Shown: positions 22,340 through 32,400 of the stretch, piece after piece
Layout of the letters: every line of letters starts with the position of its first letter
Numbering within the stretch: position 1 is the first letter of the stretch
From: Pachyseris speciosa
Lineage: Eukaryota > Cnidaria > Anthozoa > Scleractinia > Pachyseridae
Reading direction: 5' to 3'
NCBI GenBank assembly: GCA_016490735.1
Contig: JAEMWC010000671.1
Span: 309,501-373,500, forward strand
Length of the DNA: 64,000 bases
Position numbers and translations under genes: made by a program
The notes under the pieces: model-generated
Told to the model about the DNA's origin: nothing
Seen by the model: the letters and a program-made list of their open reading frames with translations, nothing else
Databases searched by the model: none

Positions 22340-22446
22340 AGAAACGAAGCGAGGGAGACCTGGGGACAACGCGGGTTTGTGCAAAATGGCGGCAAAGTTG
22401 GAAGAGTTTATGCGGTGAACATGTGTTTGTTTTGTTTTTTCGCTGA
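22340..22446. promoter_or_regulatory. Probable bidirectional promoter
   Basis: Only 107 bp separate the minus-strand ATG at 22339 from the plus-strand ATG at 22447. The interval has no obvious TATA box and is more GC-rich than the surroundings. Short shared promoters of this kind are common for divergent housekeeping genes in animals. Transcription start sites cannot be read from sequence, and the 5' UTRs may overlap. Confidence 0.5.
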
Positions 22447-25400
22447 ATGGAAGACTCTGCGGGTGAAGCAGAGGAGGCACTTTACTTGATCGTTGAGGGT
22501 ATCAAATACGAAGGTCTGTATTCTCAGTTTTTTCCATTTTTGTTATTATAGAAAGTCGTCGAAGGCCCCCTCCAATAAATCCGTCCTCATCCGTTGCGTT
22601 CAAACGATCCATCGGCTTTCCTATTAAGCTTAAGCTTAAGCTTGTTTTCGTCTTTGTTCATTGAAAGGATGACAAAACATATTTTTGCACCTCAGTACTT
22701 CATTTAAAGTGGACTGGTGAGTGTTTTGAAGAGATTCTTCCTCCGCGATCGATGAATTCCAGTGGGCTTAAATTTCATGCTCGACTGGGTTACACTTTTA
22801 AGCTGATTAACTCGATCAATTCATAACATGTTATTATTAAATGTACATTGCTTATAGAAAGTTTGTGTTTCCAGCTGTTTTACATCTATAAACTCGCCAA
22901 CAAAGGATGACTCAATTAACATAAGTAAAGTTTACATGTGTTGGTCGTCTTCACGTAATTTTACGTGGGATTCGTGGCCTTGGATGAGAATAGATCGAGT
23001 CCACGTATATAACTGTTGCATTTGTTTTAAAGTTGGAAATTAAATCTTATACCTGACTATAACAGCTAAATGTCAGTCATTTGGAAAGAGAGTTCCACGG
23101 TGTTCTCTCTAATAATAGCCGTGATTGGGTGAAAGTAAACTACCTGTCTTCATTGTAAGGGAAGTGGCAGGTACCTGAGAAAATTAAATTCTATATCACC
23201 TGACTTTGACACAACAGAGGCGGACATTTTTGCTCTGTTTACAACTTTAAAGTCAAGTTATCTTATTTTAATTTTCTTACTTGAATCTACTTTCTATCCA
23301 CTATCATTTTGAATTCTTACGAATGACTCAAAACAAAGGTGCCCCAGATTGCTGATCGGGAATGTGTCTGTTTAGTGGAGAACTCATCAGAAAGCTTGTC
23401 ATGTTGACACTGAAAGAATGTCCTTTTTAGCCACCCAGCGGGAAATCATGAATTGGAATGATAGTGTGCTTTGAACAAAAGTGATGTTTTGTATATAACA
23501 GTATACAGTGTATAACAGCTGGTTGTTCTAGTTACAGAAGGGAGAAAAAGGTGAAGGAAATATATCTACATTTGCGAAGGCACAAGAACAGTTTTACAAC
23601 AAGTTGCGACAATATTCTGGTGGACATCTCCAGTTGACTGGTGCAGGAGTGCCTCTTCTCAGTGATGGTTGTTTTTGATGGCCATCTGTGATGTTCCGAC
23701 AGTGAAACCAAAACATGGAAAACTTATTTTCATCGGATTTATTTTATTTGGTGTTCTGCTGTCAATGCTGACTTTCTTATCTGGTTTTCGAAGATTCTTT
23801 ATCATTCATTCTCATTTCTGTAGCAGAAACACAAGCCAAGGGAAATGTGACGCTCTGATCGGACACATTTTGCTCTATAGATTTTACATTGGGATGATGC
23901 TGTTCTTTCTCATACTGGCTATGATCAATTGCCAGCTGACAGTGTTTACAACGTTTAGTCATTGGCTTGAGAATGGATTTTGGTTTATCAAGTTCCATCT
24001 GTTCTTGTTAAGCATCCTGTTAGCGTTTCTGATTCCTGAGGGACACATTAGTAATGCTGTAATGCACATGGGTTGGATTGGAAGTTTTATTGTGATGGTC
24101 ATTCAACTGGTTTTAATTCTTGACCTGGCAAAATCTTTGAATGCTTATTGGGTAGAAAGAATGGAACTTTCCACAAGACCAAATACATGGTACTGGTCAC
24201 TGTTACTCTTCACATCACTGCTGTACACAATGGCAGCATCGTTTATTGTTTATTTTTATCTGACTTATGCCGTACCGTCTAAAGACTGTAAAACAAACCT
24301 AATTTTTATTACAGTTGTTGTTGTACTCTGTGTTGCAGCTTCACTCTTGTCGATTCACCCCAAAGTCCGAGAAACTGGACTTCTCCAAGCTGGAATTATC
24401 ACCTTCTATTCAGTTTATTTTGCATGGACATGCATGCGACATTATCCATATTCTGTCTGTAACCCTGCTTGGAGCTTCTTACTTGCAACTGAGTTCAGTT
24501 TTCACTTTCAACTCAACATGATCATTGATCTCTTAACAACATTTTTATTACTCATTTATGGCGTCATTAAGGTGCCATCAGTGCAACATCTGTTAACTGC
24601 CATTAGTCTTACAGACTGTTACATCTTTCGCTCACAGAACGAGAACCAAGAAAGCCCGGACAGTGATGACAGACCTTTACTTGTATCATCGTACCTTATA
24701 TTTTATCTCTTTCTCATTCTGATTTGTCTCCATGTTCTGATGACTATAAGCAATTATTACACTCCTGAGGGTATCGTTGGTACTGAGGATGAAGTTGTTG
24801 AGTCTGACTATAAGCTCATAGACATGGATGAATATGTGAAATCACTGAGCCAGTGGGTTGCATCATGCCTCAAGATGGTAGTCTGTATTGTGTTTCTATT
24901 CATGTATATGTGGTCAATCCTTGCACCTATGATTTTACCAAGTATTCAGCGATCCTAGTAGAAATTTGTTACAGAAGTAATTTAGTGATTTATAATGAAT
25001 TGTATTACTTTATTAAAAAAAACTTATCGCTTAAAATGAATGCTCAATCCATGGCAGAAAATAGTTATAATTGTATCTTTTGTAAATTATTTTAATTCAA
25101 TGTAGTTTACAGGGTTTTCAAAATGGTGAAAAGTACAAGGGAGAAAAGTGCAGAAAAGCCAAAGCATTAACGCACCATGTCAGTGGCCCTGTGCAGCGAA
25201 GCTGCATGGGAGAGGGTGGTGGGGAAGGAGGTTTAACCCTCCTGTAGGGGGTGGGGTTGGGGTTGAGGGGCGGGGAATCTTGAAAGTGATAATTCAAGTT
25301 CTGGTCTAAAGCTGTACTAACAATGAATCAATGAGTGAATGTTTATTTTCCAAGATATGATATACTAAATACATACCTTTCAGAAGAATATTATAATTAT

Positions 25401-27476
25401 TGCAGTAAGACAGGGTTTGTATGGGTTCTCAAAATCCTGGATTTTAGTCTAGCATTAATTTTACCAGGACTGGAAAGTCTTTGAAAATGGTAGGAGGTCA
25501 TGGAAAATCCTGCAGATTTGTAAACTCAAGTAATTAAGTTTTCTTGAAAGATATTGAGTAGCAGCCCGGTGGGAAGATCCATCAATTGAAAAACTGTTTA
25601 GTATGCATTGTATAGGTCCTGGAAAAAACTTTCTCAGGCCTGGAAAAGTCTTGGAATTTGTTTCTGAATACAGGTATGAACCCATATTATAACATAACTA
25701 AAGAAAAGTGCACGCTCTGATTGGTCAATTAACCCTTTACTATTTGCCCATGGGTGAACGCTGTTGACGTGTGCGCTGTTTATAAACTAAAATTTCGCTT
25801 TGTTTTTGGGCGAGATTTTACGAAATTTGTATCGTTTCAATCGTCTAGTGTCTACCGAAGTATTAAGCCGTCGCTATTTCTGTGAATGAAGTTTCGCGCG
25901 CCTGTTTTTCTTGGTCATGTTAGTTAGTGCACTATAATGGGACTTTGCTTTCTCTACGATGTTTATGTTATGTTACAGTGTATGTTATAAAACAAATGGT
26001 AAACGGATCGGCGTGCACTATTGAGTTATGGATGCACTTGGGAGGTATGCTAAGCACTCAAGAAGCTAGAGTCGCTCTCTGCTATGCCTCGAGTGACTCT
26101 TACGCTTCTCTCGTGCTTAGCAATCCCCCGCGTGCACCATAACTCAATAGTGCACGCCGATCCGTTTACCATTTGTTAAATAGAGCTTCAGAAGGAAGAC
26201 TAGAGTAATACCCGGACAGGCTTTTACAAAGTAGCCTCCCTTTTATTAAACTGGTTGCTACGTGGCTGAAATGTTGACTAAGCCCTTTCATGTCCTTTCT
26301 CGTAGATCTTCCAGAAATTTCAAATGAGGAGAGCAGTTATGCACAAGAGATCCTCGGCAGACGGAGATCACAGAGACGCACGGGTAGACTGGTGTCGGTG
26401 AATAAACAGAAGATTGCACTGTTCAAGTACAAGGGAATTGTGTACGCTGTGGACGAAACTTGTCCTCATATGGGTGAGCTGCATTTTAACATGATGGGTG
26501 TGGTAGCTTGATGATAACAGCTTATTATTTGAAATGATTTATATGAAGTGCAGGGATTTTATTAAGTTTTGAGCTAGCCTGCATAGTAGTCATTTTCGTT
26601 TCCTTTTAGCCAAGCGGGAATCACGTGATTTTTGCTCCGTTTTGTGCCATGCCCTTGCACAACGCCAGTTTGGCTCATGCTTCTCCTGCTTGGCTAAAAG
26701 AAAATGGGAACGACTGCTATGCAGGTCAGTTCTAAATCATGTGGCAAGTGAGCTTCACATCCGTAACAAACTTGTTATAAACTTTGCAAGTAGAATGTAC
26801 TGGAAATAGTCAATCTCACCCCTAACATTAAGGTGTTATTAAGGGTATTAAGCCATAACAGCTGTTATGGGTTATTGCTGGTAAGGCAGGACTGAAGACC
26901 AGGAAGCTGTTTAGCAGGTGTCGAGCACTCAATTTCTTCAACCAGTGAGTTGGAATGGTTGAAAATTACTAGGGATTCCTGCAACTAAATATTTCAAATA
27001 GACAACTGTACCAAAGTCATCAACCCTTCAAGCCCCAGTGGTGATCAATATCCAATTTTTCATTGAAATGTGACTACTTCTTTAGACATATGGTAATGAG
27101 AATGAAGGAAATGATCACCAGAGATGAGTTGTTTTGATGTCTAAACAAATTCTCTTAACCAGTACTTCCGATTTACTATATGGCAAACAGTGGGGAGAAT
27201 TAGCAGGTTGTTATTTTTTAAATTATTTTCATTATATGTTTAGGTGGACCCCTTCATCTTGGGGATATTGAAGAGCTTGGTGAAGCACGACTGCCATGTG
27301 TTGTGTGCCCCTGGCACAGCTGGAAGTACTCTCTGCAATCGGGTCAGTTGAAAGTTCCTTTCAAGAAGAATGTTACTCTTGGTACCTATCCAGTGAGAGT
27401 GAATTACAAAGGACAGGTGTACATAGGAGTTAAGTCTTTGGCGCCAGACTATTTCAATGGTGAAATTGACTTCTGA
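22447..27476 (+). CDS. RFESD: RFESD-like Rieske [2Fe-2S] domain protein (three exons, 155 aa)
   Basis: Exons are 22447-22513, 26306-26473 and 27244-27476, all joined in phase 1. The Rieske motif is split over exons 2 and 3: C75-P-H77, then GGPLHLGDIE, then C100-P-W-H103. The two Cys and two His are the iron-sulphur ligands, and GGPLHLGDIE matches what I recall of human RFESD. The predicted 155 residues fit the small size of RFESD (about 157). No membrane segment or oxygenase domain is present, so it is probably a soluble electron carrier of unknown partner. Exons 2 and 3 are firm. Exon 1 is joined because it is the nearest upstream ATG exon with a matching phase (...KYE|DLPEIS). An alternative start is an ATG at 26290 if exon 2 is transcribed independently. 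A SERINC gene lies in intron 1. Confidence 0.75.
22514..23677. other. Intron 1 / 5' flank of SERINC
   Basis: No exon can be supported. A short plus-strand open stretch at 23538-23663 (peptide including AQEQFYNKLRQYSGGHL) follows a plausible acceptor (GTTACAG) and ends in a stop just before the SERINC start. It could be 5' UTR or an unrecognised terminal exon. Confidence 0.4.
23678..24958 (+). CDS. SERINC: Serine incorporator (SERINC) family membrane protein, single exon, 426 aa
   Basis: The frame from the ATG at 23678 to the TAG at 24956-24958 has the SERINC pattern throughout. It has a first hydrophobic segment (LIFIGFILFGVLLSMLTFLS), then a Cys-containing loop (HFCSRNTSQGKCDALIG), then YRFYIGMMLFF, NGFWFIKFHLFLLS and IPEGHISNAVMHMGWIGSF, and about ten membrane helices in total. 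SERINCs are multi-pass proteins linked to serine-lipid biology; vertebrate SERINC3 and SERINC5 also restrict retroviral infectivity. The usual Cys-rich N-terminal 35-40 residues are missing. They may lie on an unseen upstream exon: an acceptor at 23701 (GACAG) is phase 1 and would fit. The lack of introns suggests a retrocopy. It is nested in, and co-directional with, the Rieske gene intron. Confidence 0.88.
   Translation: MAICDVPTVKPKHGKLIFIGFILFGVLLSMLTFLSGFRRFFIIHSHFCSRNTSQGKCDALIGHILLYRFYIGMMLFFLILAMINCQLTVFTTFSHWLENGFWFIKFHLFLLSILLAFLIPEGHISNAVMHMGWIGSFIVMVIQLVLILDLAKSLNAYWVERMELSTRPNTWYWSLLLFTSLLYTMAASFIVYFYLTYAVPSKDCKTNLIFITVVVVLCVAASLLSIHPKVRETGLLQAGIITFYSVYFAWTCMRHYPYSVCNPAWSFLLATEFSFHFQLNMIIDLLTTFLLLIYGVIKVPSVQHLLTAISLTDCYIFRSQNENQESPDSDDRPLLVSSYLIFYLFLILICLHVLMTISNYYTPEGIVGTEDEVVESDYKLIDMDEYVKSLSQWVASCLKMVVCIVFLFMYMWSILAPMILPSIQRS
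24959..25990. other. SERINC 3' flank, no gene seen
   Basis: This is AT-rich sequence with a G-rich block at 25200-25275. I see no further exon. The SERINC poly(A) signal is not certain. Confidence 0.4.
25991..26177. mobile_element. Hairpin element with 41-bp perfect terminal repeats
   Basis: The 41 bp at 25991-26031 (AACAAATGGTAAACGGATCG and onward) are an exact inverted copy of 26137-26177. The remaining interior is also partly palindromic (GCTAAGCACTCAAGAAG pairs with CTTCTCTCGTGCTTAGC). It ends about 130 bp before the exon carrying the first Rieske cysteine. Confidence 0.85.
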
Positions 27477-28000
27477 AATTCAACAGTCAGTGGCTGCTCA
27501 AAGGTGGAATTGAGGAAGCACTAGTGGTGAATGGGTGTGGTTATGCATGTTGAATACAGTTTAAGTGTTCTGTGTGCTGATGTTTGGGATGCCTGTGGTT
27601 TACAATGTGGGGTATTACAGTGTGCTGGAAGCTTCCTTAAACACTGTACATGCAACATCGTATCTTGGGAGCTTTGTCATTTGCAAGGGATAACCGGGAT
27701 TGATTACCCTCCTGAGAGAATTTACTTAGCCAAGTTAGCATTCTCAGTCCTTTTTCTTCTTGAGGGGTGGAGGTGTCCATATTAAACAGACTAATTTAAG
27801 AGAAAATATATGACCTTTTTAGTTGTCTGGACAAAGAAAACTGTCTGTCATAAGTGGGTGTCTGTACAGCGGGGTTCCATTGTATTATTAAGGAGTCAAT
27901 TCAACAGTTTGTTTACAGAAAACTGATATTCCTGTTAACAAGCAGAAAGCAGATAGGATTAGTGTCATGTACATGGATCACTGATTTACCTCAAAGGCTC
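27477..28000. other. 3' flank of the Rieske gene, no further gene seen
   Basis: Two open frames (27531-27785 and 27854-28321) lack domains; the second runs into the following repeat. Confidence 0.4.
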
Positions 28001-28003
28001 AAT

Positions 28004-28318
28004 GGTTGTTTACCATTTGATCGGATAAACCGGTTGGTCGACGGTTGCAGTAAATGGGACGCATTAAAAACCCAAATGAAAATTTCCATGGGACGCGCAT
28101 GTTCCATTTCCAGAAACATTCCGAAAGGTCGGGTTTACAGAGCAAAAGGCCTGGAACTGGTAGAAATAGCAAATGGAACGCACATTTCCGTTTGGACATT
28201 TTGGACTACCTTTTCAAGAAATCCCGTTTTCTCTGGAACTTTTCCATTTGGGAAGACCAAAATAGCCTTCCCATTTACATTCCAAACGAAATTTCCGGAT
28301 TTTTTTGTAAACAACCAA
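28004..28318. mobile_element. TIR element, about 315 bp
   Basis: AATGGTTGTTTACC at 28004 is mirrored by TTTGTAAACAACCAATG near 28316. The interior is rich in AAATGGGA / TTCCATTT units like those at 5945-6060 in the large foldback, so the two share a building block. Confidence 0.55.
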
Positions 28319-29406
28319 TGATTAATAGTAAAATAGAGAAAGTAATGATTTTCAGCTATAGTTTCAGTTTCAATATCTTATAGGCTATAAAAACGCAGAG
28401 GAACAACACAGGGAAAAGTGGCCTGGCCTCACTAGCCTTGCTTTCGTGCAACTCAGCCCGGGTCGTCAGAGCAGTCCGCCATATTTGCATTCGGTGTATA
28501 GACTGGGAGTCTTATTAGAAAGGTCACCTCGCAGCTCTTACAAAGTCTCACCTGATTGGGGACCACCCTTCAGGTGAGACAAAAGAACAAACAACACAAA
28601 CAGTGGACCCTTGTCCTAAAACAGTAGGGCTGCGACACTATCCCCGCTCCTGAAATTTAGAGCTTATAGGAGCTGCGAGGCTACCGATTAGAAAGCCATT
28701 ATGACTTTTGGTTTGCATCGGAAACATCTTTGAAAAACCGTTCATTCTAGACAATGTAAAGATGTGTTTTTAATCTTTATTAAAACCCATACTTTTACAA
28801 GGTTTTACATAAATTATAAACTTTCAAATCCCATGGCCGTTAAGCTCGTGGCCGTAGGGTGCTGGCCATTGACCAGCGATAAACATACTCTGTGCTGTCT
28901 TCGAAATAAATAAAAACTACATGTAGGAAATATAAGTTGTAAATAACTTAAGTATTTTTCTTCCGCCTCATACTCCAACAAGAGGCTTCAAGTAGCCTAT
29001 ACTCATGCGAATAAATTTGCATGTACTAGACGCGAGCATAAATTTACATCACAGTGTGACCCGAAACGAAAAACGGAGGCAAAACCTTAACCCATGCGCA
29101 GTAAAACGTTTTTAAGGTTTATAATTTTAGTCCAAGAGCTCTCTTGTGTTCCTTATTTCTGAAATACGCACACAGAAGAAATCCTAAGAATAATTATCGT
29201 AGGAATTATTTGTACAAAATTAATAAAGGGCTTTAAATGAACAGTGTCTTTATCGATATGTGTTCAAGGCCATCGGTACTTGAGTAATGTGAATGGAACT
29301 CTTCACAAGTCTTTCGGTAAAAAGTGCCAAGAACTTGAATCTTCTGGAAACCAGCACTGCATGTTCTTGAGATGTTCGCTTCCTGGCGGTTCCGCTAAGC
29401 CTATCC
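28319..29406. other. Intergenic, no gene seen
   Basis: I find no supportable exon here. The plus-strand frame at 29244-29465 overlaps the tentative last exon of the SLC5 gene A on the other strand. Confidence 0.4.
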
Positions 29407-32400
29407 TCATGGATAACCTTTGCTTGTTACCTGGGTGTTTGTTACGCCTGACTCATTCTCCATGAGTCCCGTGGCATCTACAAGTGAAAACAACGTTGAT
29501 TGTTGAAACACTTGATAACTAATTTGCAACTCATCAGCATAGAGCGATTTCCTTTTGAGGCCGATTCACGGCAAAAACTTCCCACACCCACGCGGACTAT
29601 CTGTTAACAATTTTTGTTGCGGGTAGATAACGACTAACTCGTGTTAGAAAGGCGAAAAAATTGGGGATGGGATCATCAGGCTTATTGTGGAGATGAACAG
29701 TACGGAAAACATGAGCGTTTTTTTGAGGCTATGATGATTGGTAACGTTAACAAGATGGCAACGCACTTCTCTTGTAAAGTTATGGTCCGCCATACCAGCG
29801 CTATATTTGTCCAAGACCCGCGCGCTTGATGTCTAACGAGGCGTGACACGCATTGTGTGGCAGGAAGGATGTGTAAAAGCAATTGGCACGAACCTCCTTA
29901 AATGATGTAATACCAAAACCAAAGTAATTAATCTCGACAATCATAGACGTAGCCCAATAAACCAATCAGAATTCGAAGCAATTACATGTAGCTGGCATCA
30001 AGCGCCGGGGACTGCGTGCGATGCGAGCAGGTAACAATTGGTTTTGGTTTTGCTTCTCATTCGTTAGCCTGCGAGCAAGCTCTCTCTCGCAGGCTACTCA
30101 TTGGTCGATAACGTGGCGCGAGTTTTGCTGTCAATCACGGAGCAAAGTAAAGCAAAAACAGAACAAACGAGAATTACTTTCGGTACTCAAAAACCGATCT
30201 GAGGTAAAGACCAGGCGGCAGTTGCAGAACTTCTGTGTGGTTCATGCTAAAAATGCGCCGTATAAGCATTTGACTACCAGTATTGTAAAAATAGTGACCA
30301 CCACTCTTTTATTAGGGAAACAGAAAATGTTATCAATACAAATACCTGTTCGGAGAGCGGCCGTTTTCTTTCCGCAAGCTGCACCCAGTCCTCTTTGTCG
30401 TCAGACTGAGGGAGACCTGTTTGCGAGTTCCATCTTTTCCGTTGGCTTGGCAACCAGCAAAGCAGCCATAGCTTGAGTGGAAATAACAGTTTAGGGTCGA
30501 CACTCGTTTTCTTTTCCTTTGAATTTTCTAAGGGGAACAGAAAACGAAGTTATCTTGGTTTTTAGTGAAGAAAGGCTAACGTACGCGAGTTTCCTATTTA
30601 CGATGACGTTATAAACTTGCTTTTGTTCCTTTTACGCAGGGAAATAATTGGGAAGTTGTATTTGTCCTTAAAGGGGCAGTGTCACGCTATTGTACCATCA
30701 CTTTAAAAAACTTAAAACTGCCAATGCATCAGTGGAAACCTTAAAATAATGATCTAGTTTTATTGCCAAAGACTGTAGCACTGCAATGACACTATAAACT
30801 CCTGTATTCCATCAAAGATTGCGAGGATGGAAACGGATTGAAATTTGAAAAAACTTGCCAGTATTTTCAAAATTTCAAGCTATGCATTGAAAAATCACCA
30901 AAAAAATTAATATGGTTAACTCTCCCTGCTAAAATTACATTGGAATTCATCTTGCTGATTCTGTAGGAACGATTTTTGCACGACAACAGCTAAAAGGCAG
31001 TAATTTTGGCAGAATTGAACCAAAAACAGCAAAAATCCCGGTGACAGTGCTCCTTTAAGCCCCGGCTTAACGATCAAATTGTTCAGCACCGTGTTTGCTA
31101 AACACAACGTTGGGTGGCTAAATGAACAAACAATGTTTGACCAAACACCAGACAAAGTGAGTCCACGGCGTATTAGCCGGATGAAATTTCGACGTTAGGT
31201 GTTTCATTTGGTTGCCCTTTTACCAGCAGTGCTCGCTTTTTGGTAGGGGTGGCTAAACGATCAAACATTTCTTCGTAACGCGAAATGTTGGATGATAATG
31301 TTTGATCTATTTCAAACATGGAAAACCATTTCAATGCGAAGTTGAGAGAGGCAGCCAAACGGTCAAACATCATTGCTCTTTCAACACGAAACTGGGGCGA
31401 AACTGTTTGATCGTTTAGCCAGGGTTTTACAACACTCCGCACTACACCCGCTTTTTCGTTGGAAATGTCCTGACTTGAACGTTCTCACAAAACAAGCTAA
31501 TGGAATGTTCATAGTTGCAATCAGTAAGAGAGGTATAACTTGCTACTCAGAGTTCATAACAGCGTCACTTACCGAATACCAAGCTGGCCACCGTACCAAT
31601 CGCCATGGTAACCACCCATCCAAAAGCACAGTACCATAAATATGACATGCTGTAAAATCTGGCCATCGGGTTACTACAGTAAAGTAAAACGGCACGCAAA
31701 TGATTCAGTTCACTCACAGGTTCACATAAACAGACCTACAGCTAGCTATCTATAGAATAAATGTCCCTTCCTTACACGTGCAGCTGAGCAGTTGTGTAAC
31801 GTATTCCTGTGTCATTGTAAAGAGCAGCCTGGGTTTTGTTGAATACATCAGAAGGGCAGTCTGCGATAGACACAGGACCGGGCAAATCACTTGGCGGAAA
31901 GAGCTGGGCTCCAATGAAAAGCCATATTGTCATACCGAGACCGCTGACCACTCCAATATATGCGCCCTACGAAACAACGAACATACTGTAAAAATAAAAT
32001 TCTTTTCTAATATGATAGTTTATTATTTTCTGATTCGTAATATGTGGGTTTTCGGTCGTTTGAACGCAATTTCTATCTTCTAGAGTTCTTATCAAACATC
32101 ATTCCGGAATATTGAACCGCCGAACAGAATGATTACTCTCTCTTATAATTTGCCGAAACCAGCATAAACTGCAATAGTATAAAATTAAATAAAACAAACT
32201 AAGAGTTACAAGGGATTATATTGGTTTAGTGCAAGAGAAACAGGGTGCGGCGGGGCTAAAGTACAGGTCACATTCCCCAGGTCAACATACAGGTCACCGT
32301 CCTACAGATAAATAAAGAAGCCCAAAAATGTCTCCTAGCCCTAATCACTATCCAAAATTTTGTTTTAGATTGAGGAGAAACTGTTTGGCTTAGTTACCAA

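Noticed and set aside
27854..28321. 155- and 109-codon plus-strand frames
   Set aside because: They lie in an inverted-repeat element with no family resemblance.
29244..29465. Cys-containing plus-strand frame after a plausible acceptor
   Set aside because: There is no partner exon or known domain, and it overlaps the tentative terminal exon of SLC5 gene A on the other strand.
30021..30476. 151-codon plus-strand frame
   Set aside because: It spans a dispersed repeat and lacks a domain or splice context.
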